A stretch of DNA of 42,543 nt from Mucidula mucida (Eukaryota > Basidiomycota > Agaricomycetes > Agaricales > Physalacriaceae): contig JADNYV010000297.1 in assembly GCA_015501055.1 (NCBI GenBank), forward strand, positions 1 to 42,543. Reading direction: 5' to 3'. The notes under the pieces are model-generated. The model saw only the letters and a list, made by a program, of their open reading frames with translations, had not been told where the DNA came from and did no database searches. Of this stretch, positions 34,606 to 42,543 are shown in pieces. The stretch's first letter is position 1. Each line of letters starts with the position of its first letter. A program made the position numbers and the translations under genes.

Positions 34606-34692
34606 CCCTTTTGGCGCAGTGGTTATACTCGTTGTTGTGCTGATGCACAGAAATGGCTGAGCTCCGTGGGTTCAATGCTCACGGGGTTCATT
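34606..34692 (+). ncRNA. tRNA-like sequence, possible SINE head
   Basis: An A-box-like TGGCGCAGTGGT is followed at normal spacing by a T-arm: stem GTGGG/CTCAC with one wobble and the 7-base loop TTCAATG, which doubles as a B box. The acceptor strands (GCCCTTT and GGGGTTC) pair poorly and the anticodon arm is not standard. I read it as a decayed tRNA or a tRNA-derived SINE head rather than a working tRNA. Confidence 0.4.
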
Positions 34693-34712
34693 TTGTTCAA
34701 AAAATATATATT

Positions 34713-34930
34713 AGGAGCTGAATACTCACGAATACTCACGAATATAAGAATACTCATGAGTATTCACGAATATTTATGAGTATGAGTCTATCGAGTATTC
34801 GTGGCCCCAAACTGAAACTCTAGACTCACCATAGACTCTAGACTCTACTCTACTCACGTGCGAGTATACTCTTGGCTTGCATGATGAGTATGAGTTTATT
34901 CGTGAGTACTTTTTTTATTCTATACTCGCG
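34713..34930. repeat. Array of GAGTATTCGTGAGT-like motifs, right
   Basis: Variants of GAATACTCACGAATACTC and TACTCACG on both strands fill this block. It is the counterpart of 33291-33495 on the other side of the hAT-like fragment. Inside it, CGAGTATTCGTGGCC...AACTCTA (ending 34822) is a possible inverted counterpart of the left TAGAG...CACGA...ATACTCGA start. Confidence 0.6.
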
Positions 34931-35388
34931 TCCGACTCTAACTGGCATCGGTCTTAATTACTTATCTCTTCATCTGTGGGAGACATACGAACCTTTATTA
35001 CCATGATATTATCTGAAATGTTATATGCTTTATACCTTTTGAAATGTCCATGCTTCACCCCGTGAACAAGTTCGAAGTTGAGTAGCGAAGGATCGTTAAG
35101 ACGCTGCCAGTTGATCGTTAACTCGGCACGTAACAAACTTGCACCGTGTTGCCTGTATTTAGTATTGAGGTAGACTGCAAAAGAAATTGAGTGCTTGATT
35201 TAAAATAGAATTCAACTGTATTGGTGTTGTTCAACGGCTGGTCAAGTGGTGTGAAGTGAGTGCTGTAAAGTGTGAGCTATGGTGGATTAAGTAGCCGATC
35301 ACGATCATTGACAACTTTACCTTCAACCACCATCATCGACGTACCCGTCATCTCATCGCCGCCGACCACCCCATCCCACGCCGCTACC
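34931..35388. other. Intergenic, nothing recognised
   Basis: No ORF with a recognisable product and no continuation of the FunK1 kinase is seen here. It presumably holds the promoter of the gene at 35389. Confidence 0.45.
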
Positions 35389-36020
35389 ATGGCCAGGACT
35401 CGTTCTTCAGGACCTACAGATGCTGCCAGACGCAGCCCGGAGGAAGCTCATCGGAAATCCGAAGGGCGGACACTGGTGGAAAAGGCAAATGCCAGCAAGC
35501 TGGAGTACCGCGAGCGCAATCGGGAGAAGTGTAATTTGCGTTCAGCAGAAGCTATGAGACGGTGCGTTGCCTCTCCATTTATATGTGCTTAACTGAAATA
35601 GCAACGCAGTCACCGAGCCAAGGTCAAAACTCTTCCCGCGAAGGAGCAGCAAGCACGCCATCAGCAACGTCTCCAGCACGACGCTCACTATTATTCCTCT
35701 CATGCCAATGAACGCCGTGCTGCCAGCGAACGTCGTCGACACGTGTGAGTCTTCTTGGTTGCCTCGGGATCTAGCTCATTAATTCCTGCAGAGACAATCC
35801 TTGTCGCATTACCCGGAATGGCCAACTCCAGCACCCGGAGACGTACTCAGCCTCCAATAGACGTGTCGTCCAACAAAATAATACCGCCAAGAAGTGGCGG
35901 CGAGATTGTGCCGCAAAGGGAGAGGTGGACAACGACGAGGCAAACAGCAAGGAGCGTGCCAACGATTTCTATTCGGACGCCAGCGACGGAGCTAATGAAC
36001 ACGCTGAGGATGAGGATTGA
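35389..36020 (+). CDS. Hypothetical basic/acidic protein, three exons, 178 residues
   Basis: Exons 35389-35561, 35610-35744 and 35792-36020 total 537 nt; introns are 48 and 47 nt with GT...AG ends. The first part is very basic with repeated Arg/Glu and Tyr-Arg units (LEYRERNREKCNLRSAEAM, then RRHRAKVKTLPAKEQQA and NERRAASERRRH), likely a long helix, and the end is acidic (DASDGANEHAEDED). Similar Tyr/Arg-rich helical proteins are common near transposons in Agaricomycetes; their role is unknown. The perfect phase across both splices and the clean stop support a real gene. DNA binding is only a guess from composition. Confidence 0.6.
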
Positions 36021-36233
36021 GATGGAGACAAGGTTTTAGGCCATCTGCACTGCTTAAACCTATATTGATAATCAAGATATTTCTTCCTCACACGCTTTCT
36101 CTCTTCCCTTCAAACGCCTTCAACACATGTAACACAAATGGTGAGCTCGACAGATTGCGAGATGTGAACGATGCTGACGATAATACAGAGGTTCCCGGAG
36201 GCTGTACTATTACTGTGCGTTTAGATATACAAA

Positions 36234-36960
36234 ATGGGAGCATCTCGCGCAGAGAAGGAACTCTACTTTGAAACGCTCAAGGACCTTTTGGCCAAATTCG
36301 GTGCGCTTTCCAGGCGATTTTGCGTGATCTTAAACTAATTATTTTGCGGCCTCCATCTTCATCGTCAACGTCGACAATGTCGGATTGAATCAGATGCATC
36401 AGATTTGTGTCGCTCTCCGTGGCAAGGGTGGTTAATGGGAAAGAACACCATGGTTCGCCCTGCCCTCCGATCCGTCTCCTCCCCATATCAAGGGAAACAT
36501 CGATTCGTCTTCACGTCCGGCAACCTCAAAGAGCTCCGTGACCTCATCACCGCCAACAAGGTCGCAGCCCCAGCTCATGCTGGAGCATTCGCACCCAAGG
36601 ACGTGACTGTTCCCGCTGGAAACACTGGTATGGAGCCCTGAAAGACGTCCTTCTTCCAGGCTCTCGGTATCCCCACCACGGGCGATACCATCAAAATCAT
36701 CTCCGACGTCAAGGTTGTTGTTGCCGGTACACGTGTCGGCACATCCGAGGCCACGCTTCTCAACATGCTGAATATCTTCCCGTTGACATATGGAATGACT
36801 GTCGTCCAGATCTTCGACAACAGAAATGCCTTCCCTCCTTCGGTTCTCGACGTTGACGAGCAGGCGCTCATTGACCGTTTTGTCTCCAGAATCAAGACTG
36901 TTCCCGCCATCTCCTTGACTCTCAACTACCCCACCATCGTACTCAAACACGCCAGCATTG
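36234..36960 (+). pseudogene. RPP0: 60S ribosomal protein P0 (RPP0), decayed copy
   Basis: P0 anchors the ribosomal stalk that binds GTPase factors. The start MGASRAEKELYFETLKDLL (36234) is followed by a possible 47-nt intron and IFIVNVDNVGLNQMHQ (from about 36352), MGKNTMVRPALR (36435), VFTSGNLKELRD, AGAFAPKDVTVPAGNTGMEP and, after a stop, KTSFFQALGIPTT and LLNMLNI. A frame loss with TAA at 36433 lies before MGKN, about ten residues are missing after LRSVSSP, and a TGA at 36639 replaces the Gly codon of MEPGKTSFF. The sequence fades after LTLNYPTIV near 36930, so the C-terminal third and the acidic stalk tail are gone. A working P0 gene must exist elsewhere. Confidence 0.9.
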
Positions 36961-37667
36961 TCTTGTCGAATGAGGTCGTGTTCTCGTTCTCTCCAAGTCG
37001 AGTAAGTCTTCTCCCAGTCGTTGGCCTAGCTATCTCACTCACCATGTTAGTCTCAGCTGCCGCTTCGCGCTGTTACGATTTGGGGCCGACACACCAGTAA
37101 GTCAAGTTACTCAACATTCTTGGTCGTCCTTTTTTAGCGGGGATCGAGGAGCACTGCCTTAGGGTTAGGGCTTAATTGGATACGCCACTGTAAAGAGGTC
37201 ACAACTTTTTACAGGGGTTTATGCAGGCACCATGCTTTTTCGTTGTTTCTTATATTCACTTATTAACATATGTATCGCTCTACTTATCATATGTAGTCCC
37301 GCTTCCGTAGTACTAATTGAAGTGCAAAATTGGTTCCAGAGTCTGTTATCTTAAGAAGTTGTTTGGTCCGTGCGCATTGCCCAAATACGGGCTTATCTGC
37401 ACGTGAGTTTGTTTACCACCTCTGAACACCTTACCACCACCATTTGTAAGACCATTGGTGTCCTAGCACACATTGGTACGTGTTTTTTCTTTTTCTTCTT
37501 TCTTTTCTTTATCTTTTCGATCGCTTCACCAACGTCGCGTGCTGGGTCTGTCAACTCCACCATGGGACGCGCCAGTGCACGACGCTGGTGAGAGCCCTTT
37601 ATGCCCTCATTTGTTCTCTTGATCTGCGCTCTCTCGTATTTCTAGTCTCTGATGTTCTACCTTTCAG
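36961..37667. other. Intergenic, with a pyrimidine tract
   Basis: No gene is supported. A T/C-rich run at about 37482-37520 and several CAG acceptor-like sites precede the acidic frame at 37668. Confidence 0.4.
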
Positions 37668-37862
37668 ATGACTCGAACGACATGCGCCGGAATCATCTTC
37701 AGCCCTTTTACTTTAGGCGCGCCGCTTGTTTGTGATGTCGACGCTGGGGATCTGTTACACGCTCGATTCGCGGAACTCGATGCGATGGACGACGTAGACG
37801 CGGAGGAGGCCAACGAGGAATTGGAGAGTGAGGCAGAGGATGAACCCCAGATTGCAGATCTC
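37668..37862 (+). CDS. Possible upstream acidic exon
   Basis: The frame opens at an ATG directly after CTTTCAG and runs through a strongly acidic stretch (DDVDAEEANEELESEAEDE) to a GTGCGT donor at 37863. A matching acceptor CCCCTTAG ends at 37912, but the phase does not lead into the frame of the dioxygenase. It may be an N-terminal exon joined differently, a separate small gene, or chance. Confidence 0.3.
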
Positions 37863-37920
37863 GTGCGTATTTTTTTGGCCTGAGTTTCTCATACTTATTC
37901 ACGGCCCCTTAGCACCCCCC

Positions 37921-39341
37921 ATGCCACACACGCACCGGTGCCGACAATACTACCACGCGCATACGCGCCCGACCTCCTCCGCTGAACATTCCAGCAACGC
38001 TCGTGCCCTCCCCCCCCTCTCGCCTCTCACACCCCCACCACCCTCACCGTCTTCTTCCTCGGCAAATTCCATACCATTAGACCCGGATCCCTTATGTCCA
38101 GATGCCTCCCTTGCCTCACCACCTCTCCGTGGCAAGGAGGCGCGCCAAAACGGATCACATCGCCGACGGGCAGCAAAGAAACGCCGTGCGCATGAAGAAA
38201 CTGGCGATTGTCAGAAAGACTCAACCAAGCGTCATGTCGCAGACGCGATGGCCAATGTCCTCGAGTTTGATATTGATTCCCAGAATCTCCCAGTCAACTC
38301 TACCGGCTTCGGAGGTCTGCGCAGATCCTATGTCAAGGATAAGCGCGACGTGAATACCCTTTGTGCTCAGCCTGGGTGGCGTCATCTTCGCTACGAGAAT
38401 GGCCAAGGCAGTATTCCCTTAGTGGATCGCAAGCGCCGGATGATAGCGTGCATTGGGGGTACGCCGAAGGATGTCGCGCGTTGGACTTCGGAGGTCGTTG
38501 AGCCTTTAGAGAAGGCGATTGAGGAGGGTTCTCGCGGGGTGAAGTTTTCCAAGAAGGAAAAGCGGCACAAGCGTGGACCTTTCGCCGCAACTGCCATTGG
38601 GGTGTCTCATGGGGGTGGTGAGAAGGTATGTGCCGTTACTTCACTCTGCTTTCTGCCCCTCATCATCAACAGCGACCCGGCAATCGTCGCCTTTCAAAAG
38701 GGGCACGTAAATTCATGGAGGGTCTACTTTCTAACCCAGCCGTACAACGTGCTTCAGGATTCCTCAATTGTACGTTTTATCTCTTATTGTTTTGACCTCT
38801 CATTGATTAAGTACCTCTAGATCTCTTTCGCACATATAACAAGCCCATGTACGACGTATACGAGGAACATCAGCGACGTTTGCACGCCTCGAATCCGCGC
38901 TTGCGCAAGAACTTTGTGAATAGCGTTTTCTCTTGCCTTACGGTCAACAGTGGCCCACGAACGGTCACCGACCCTCACGCTGATAGTGCTAACCGCCCAG
39001 ACGGATGGTGTGGAATTACCTGCTGTGGGCCGTTCGACTATAAGCGCGGCGGTCAGCTGGTTCTTTGGGATCTCAAGCTTGTAATCGACTTCCCCCCGGG
39101 ATGCACTATATTCATCCCATCCGCCCTTCTGGTGCATTCGAACTGCCCCATCCAACCGGGCGAACGTCGCTATTCCATGACACAGTATACTGCCGGAGGG
39201 CTATTTCGCTGGGCAGCTAATGGTTTCCAGACCCAAGAGAAGTTCTGGGAAAATGCTTCTGACGAGGAACGTGCGCGCTGGATGGCTGACCGGGCGACGC
39301 GCTGGGAGCGCGGCCTTGCACTGTTTCCCGTTATCTCTTAA
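37921..39341 (+). CDS. TET/JBP-like Fe(II)/2-oxoglutarate dioxygenase
   Basis: Exons 37921-38625, 38673-38769 and 38821-39341 (1323 nt) give 440 residues; introns are 47 and 51 nt. The catalytic double-stranded beta helix is in the last exon: H320-x-D322 in DPHAD, WCGITCCGPFDYKRGGQLVLW, the distal H373 in LLVHSN, R384 for 2-oxoglutarate in PGERRYS, and the closing TQYTAGGLFRW. This pattern fits the basidiomycete branch of the TET/JBP family, which oxidises 5-methylcytosine in DNA and is often linked to KDZ-type transposons. Ahead of it are a Pro-rich segment, a basic Lys/Arg block (SHRRRAAKKRRAHEE) that could be a nuclear signal, and a conserved GVSHGGGEK-RPGN block. ATG 37921 is the first in frame after a likely acceptor, but further N-terminal exons are possible. 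No disrupting change is seen. Confidence 0.8.
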
Positions 39342-40207
39342 TTGTCGTACTTCCAGATCTGCATCTAAGTACTCCATAAATTACTACTTATCTTGTGTCG
39401 TACTGTACTTATCTATCTTTAAAACTACTTATCTTATATCTCATACAGTACCTGTTGTTCATCGCTCTTGTGGTGACTTGAGGGCACTTATCATGCTCCA
39501 TGAACTTGAGAGCACCGCGAAAGCTAAATTACTACAATAAAATGAGTTTTTAAACAAGTAAAAAGATATAGGTTCGCAAGGGTCTGTGACCCGATATGGT
39601 GGCTATATAGGTTCGCTTCGTGTTCGACCGTGACGCGATATGCGAATATCCGGTCGAAACACTACAGTAATTGGATCGTCGTTCAAAAGTCAGCCTAAAG
39701 TATACCAACTGCTACCAGCGATTTGGCCTAGAACCTCAAAGTACAGGAAGATTGGTTCGATTACCTGACTAGCCAGATGACAGAAAGACAAAGGTAAAAG
39801 TTCTAACAAACTCGCGAACTTGACCAGTTCATCGCACATCTTACAAGGAAACGCGGTTTCTAAATATTGAAGAGGTTAACAACCACGTGCGCGTGGGTGG
39901 CGCTACATTTCCTCGCATTTCAACCGCACTCGTATTAAGGGGCTGTTGGTCTAACAGGAGGCAGCTCTTTCATACTCCACCCAGCGACAGATTTAAACTC
40001 AAGAATATGAATGAAACAACAAATTCATTCACTGCCAACAGTCCAAAAAAAGTCCTCAGTACAGTAGTTTTTGTTTTACAATGTATGCTACAGTGCCTAG
40101 GCAAGCAAGTGTCCAAAAAAAAGTTCGTGAAAGAAAGCGAATTAGTTCGTAAAAAGCATCATCCCATCAGTCCGTTTCATTTCATTTCATCTCTGCACCA
40201 CGATCGT
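39342..40207. other. Intergenic, with a MITE end at about 39585-39667
   Basis: Apart from the solo MITE end no feature is clear. A 150-codon plus-strand frame (39887-40339) overlaps the 3' exons of the minus-strand Kre9-like gene and is not supported. Two GTCCAAAAAAA runs (40041 and 40114) flank a short T-rich stretch; a similar GTCCAAAAAAG occurs in the MITE at 257-500. Confidence 0.4.
39585..39667. mobile_element. Solo end of a MITE related to 257-500
   Basis: CGGTCGAAACACTACAG (39651-39667) followed by TA is the same terminal inverted repeat as at 484-500 with one difference. The upstream part contains GGGTCTGTGACCCG and two ATATAGGTTCGC repeats. The matching left end is not found, so this is a truncated or diverged copy. 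Confidence 0.55.
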
Positions 40208-40768
40208 TTAGAACTCGGGACCGCCGACGATGCTAAAGTTTTGGCTCCAATTCCCCGAGTCGCCAAACACTACAACGAATCAGGAAAGGAGACACAAAGA
40301 AAAGACAGGAAAATAGTCCACGCACAGACGATGGAATAATCAGTGCCAGCCACAACCCAGGGAACGGTGACTTCGATTTCGCCGAGCAGGATATCGAAAC
40401 CATCAGCGAGGACGACTAGCACAAAAAGGAAGATCAGAACGACGAGACACAGACATCCGAGTCGGGCGACGCACGGGGTAAAGCCCTATCGGCCTTCCTA
40501 AGTCTGATGCTTCCGAGCTTGTTAGTGATTTGAGCGGGTGGGCTAGAGACGTCCCTAGAAGCCAGAAAAGATCAATACACCGCAAGACACCAGGCGCAGG
40601 CGGAGCTCACCAGGTGACGGTGACAGTCGAGTTGACCGTCCATGAGGTCGCGGCATCGGGCGTGAGGACAGGAGGGACAAAGACATCCCGAGTAAGATGC
40701 ATGGGTGCCGCCGCGACGATGGACACAAAGGCGGCAACGTAGAACAGGATGAAGGACGTGAAGTTCAT
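40208..40768 (-). CDS. Kre9/Knh1-type N-terminal domain secreted protein
   Basis: Four exons in minus order (40768-40611, 40554-40475, 40415-40326, 40269-40208) total 390 nt and give 129 residues; introns are 56, 59 and 56 nt with exact GT-AG ends. The start MNFTSFILFYVAAFVSIVAA is a signal peptide. Next come RDVFVPPVLTPDAATSW, VNSTVTVTWDVS, ITNKLGSIRLRK, LVLADGFDIL, VEVTVPW-like EVTVPWVVAGTDYS, and VLFGDSGNWSQNFSIVG before the stop. That is the whole Ser/Thr-rich, Kre9/Knh1-like domain seen in many basidiomycete secreted proteins. The role is probably in or near the cell wall. It lacks a Ser/Thr-rich tail and a GPI signal, so it should be released. All splices stay in frame, so the gene looks intact. 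Confidence 0.88.
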
Positions 40769-40872
40769 GATGTTTTGGAGGGGGGGGCGTTAAAGGTAAA
40801 GGAAAAGGTAAGGGTGTAATGTGGGTGATCGTGAAGGTCGATAGAGACAACTTGAAAGACGCACACCACAGG

Positions 40873-40879
40873 TTATATA
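40873..40879 (-). promoter_or_regulatory. Putative TATA box of the Kre9-like gene
   Basis: TATATAA on the minus strand lies about 105 bases upstream of the start codon, which would place the transcript start near 40845 and give a leader of roughly 75 bases. Confidence 0.45.
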
Positions 40880-42543
40880 GCCCGCGTGGATCAGGGCAGG
40901 TCATGGTGATTAGGCATGGGGCGCCGGAACGGCGGACTGCGTTCTAACATTATCTGGCCCCGGGATTGGCAGTCGCGTCATGATCCGGCGGTACAGGACC
41001 CATGACGTGCTGGAACGCCGAATTCTGGGTCATTCGAGAGATTGCGAGATAAGGTCGAAGTCGGCGAGAGGTAAATTGAGTAAGAAAGACAATTGGTGTC
41101 GGGTACAGGTGCAGCAGATGCTGTTCCGACGAAGGGAAAACGCGGCGAATGCTAGCCACCATGGGCAGTGTCGCCACACAGGATCAATGCATATGACCCG
41201 AGACGGCGAGTAGGCGTCCATTCATCATGATCCAGGCCGCTGAGGAGGGCATTAGTGCCCGGATATAGCGGTAAGTGAAGGTCCATTTCACGGACGGCTC
41301 CAGACCTTGGAGTTCTTGCACCTCGGTATGAGTAACGCATGAAAAAAGTGTAATATCAACCACAGAATGTCGGCGAATATGGCCAGCGGTGTATTCCTAC
41401 GCCGCAGTAACATACGTGTTCATGAAACGGTGACCCCACGATGCTTGCGCCTCTGCTGTCCACACTCGGTGAAAGTCAGAGCGAAACGGCGACATAGCCC
41501 CCGACTCTACAATCAACGCTTCAGTAGAGCAGTGGCGATGACCAGCTGTTTCGCTTCCGCCGCGAAACCTGCCTCGAGCACAAAGATTTAGAGGGCTAAT
41601 ATTAGCTATCTGACAGGCGCGTCAGAAATGAAGGTACGCCGGACGATACGGAAGAGGATTCACCAAGTAATCTAGCGTACTCGTATCACTTCGACATGAG
41701 ATTTGCACGACGTAAGGGCGGTTCTTGGGGACGTCGATCCTGCGGGATAAGGTAGTCCGAGGTATCTGGAGGGCATCTCACTGGCTAATGCACTTGTAAG
41801 ACCACGTCAAACGAACCCTATCTAGGCGGAAAGGGTGTAAGCGCAAGTCTTGACATCGAACTGCTAGTGTACACGCACCACGAGAGTGAAAAAATTGCCT
41901 TTCCGAGGTCGCTCTCCATTTCTGCTTGGGTTCGAAAGGTTGGCGATCCGGCACGGAACGAGCGCTACACTACTTTAACATCATTGACTACAACGGTAAG
42001 TGAGTAGCTGAATTCAGGTATGGTCTTGACCGGCATACTCGCAGAATGTTGCATGCATGCTACTACTCCACTTGAAATGTGGCGCCGGTAGTGTCCCCTG
42101 CGAGGCTTGCAAGGTCCCCGTCTGTCGCCAACGTACGCAAGGTGAGGTCCTCGGAGGAGGGGTTCAAGTCTATTTGCGGGTCCCGAATACGGTCCAGCAT
42201 TGTGCACTTGTGGATTGGATTGGGTATAACTTGAGTGCGTTTGGTTTTTTGGACTCACCAAGTTCCATCAGCCTGTGGGAGAGCCGTATCCCGTTGACGA
42301 CATTCTCGATGCTCCAACGCATGGCAGTGGACGAATACCAGGTGCATCAAGAGAACTGCAGGCAGCAACAGCTCCAACAGGTCATGGAAAACGACGAACA
42401 GGTCGGTTCGGGTGCAATGCGAGGTGTGTTTGTTTACGTGTGGCTAGTAATGAGGGTGAGGGTATGCACCTGGTCGCGGAGGATAGATTCGCTATACGCG
42501 ACCTCGTCGGCGACACGAGTCGCGCATTACACAAGCTCAAAAA
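40880..42543. other. Right flank, at most partial genes
   Basis: No complete gene is supported. On the minus strand two stretches look protein-like: about 41210-41330 (EVQELQGLEPSVKWTFTYR) and about 42070-42210 (RIRDPQIDLNPSSEDLTLR and LASLAGDTTGATF). The second follows a good donor GTGAGT (minus, 42258) after VVNGIRLSHRLMEL, so a gene entering from the right edge is plausible. Its phase is off by one with the simplest intron, and the plus strand is also open there, so I do not call it. Confidence 0.35.

Noticed and set aside
39887..40339. 150-codon plus-strand frame
   Set aside because: It overlaps three exons and two introns of the well-supported minus-strand Kre9-like gene.
41965..42261. 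98-codon minus-strand frame near the right end
   Set aside because: A different frame of the same strand looks more protein-like and sits behind a good splice donor. The plus strand is also open, so no call is made.

Overview
This is nuclear DNA of a filamentous basidiomycete, most likely an Agaricomycete. The evidence is gene content and intron style. The window holds DUF6535 proteins, an F-box gene, a DUF7918 gene, a FunK1-type kinase remnant, a TET/JBP-type dioxygenase of the kind expanded in mushroom genomes, small secreted proteins with many GT-AG introns of about 41-61 bases, and a Tf1/sushi-like chromovirus. Most of the smaller genes become readable only after splicing, so continuous open frames under-report them.

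Layout: 1-1035 holds a diverged repeat split by a 244-bp MITE with a TA target duplication; an unsplit paralogue lies at about 4700-4855. 1036-4304 is an apparently intact DUF6535 membrane-protein gene. 5663-6522 (minus) is a multi-exon small secreted protein. 8191-9674 is a three-exon F-box gene. 10165-11299 is a DUF7918 gene. 12050-15640 and about 17080-21175 are two copies of a segmental duplication. Each carries a Pro/Gln-rich gene on the minus strand, broken in both copies by different mutations, plus short repeats. A 293-codon ORF (16009-16890) lies between them. 21675-24608 is a dead second DUF6535 copy cut short by a 6.5-kb Ty3/gypsy chromovirus (24609-31128).

The retrotransposon has near-identical 528/529-bp LTRs, gag, a 1369-codon pol ending in a chromodomain, and a polypurine tract. 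Its primer-binding site is exactly complementary to 12 bases inside its own LTR, about 32 bases downstream of a TATA box. That is the layout of Tf1-type self-primed reverse transcription. No target-site duplication is visible and the interrupted gene does not resume beyond it.

31129-35388 is a graveyard of elements: a FunK1 kinase remnant stops where an array of ACTCGAGTA-like motifs begins, followed by a hAT-like transposase fragment (minus), a tRNA-like Pol III sequence and a second motif array. 35389-36020 encodes a 178-residue basic/acidic protein. 36234-36960 is a decayed copy of the ribosomal protein P0 gene. 37921-39341 is a three-exon TET/JBP-like Fe(II)/2-oxoglutarate dioxygenase with its metal- and cosubstrate-binding residues present. 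40208-40768 (minus) is a four-exon Kre9/Knh1-type secreted protein of 129 residues. The right end carries at most a partial gene.

The genes form no operon or pathway. The window is an accessory, transposon-rich region in which duplication, insertion and frameshift decay are the main theme. All functional calls rest on motifs recognised by eye; no database search was run.
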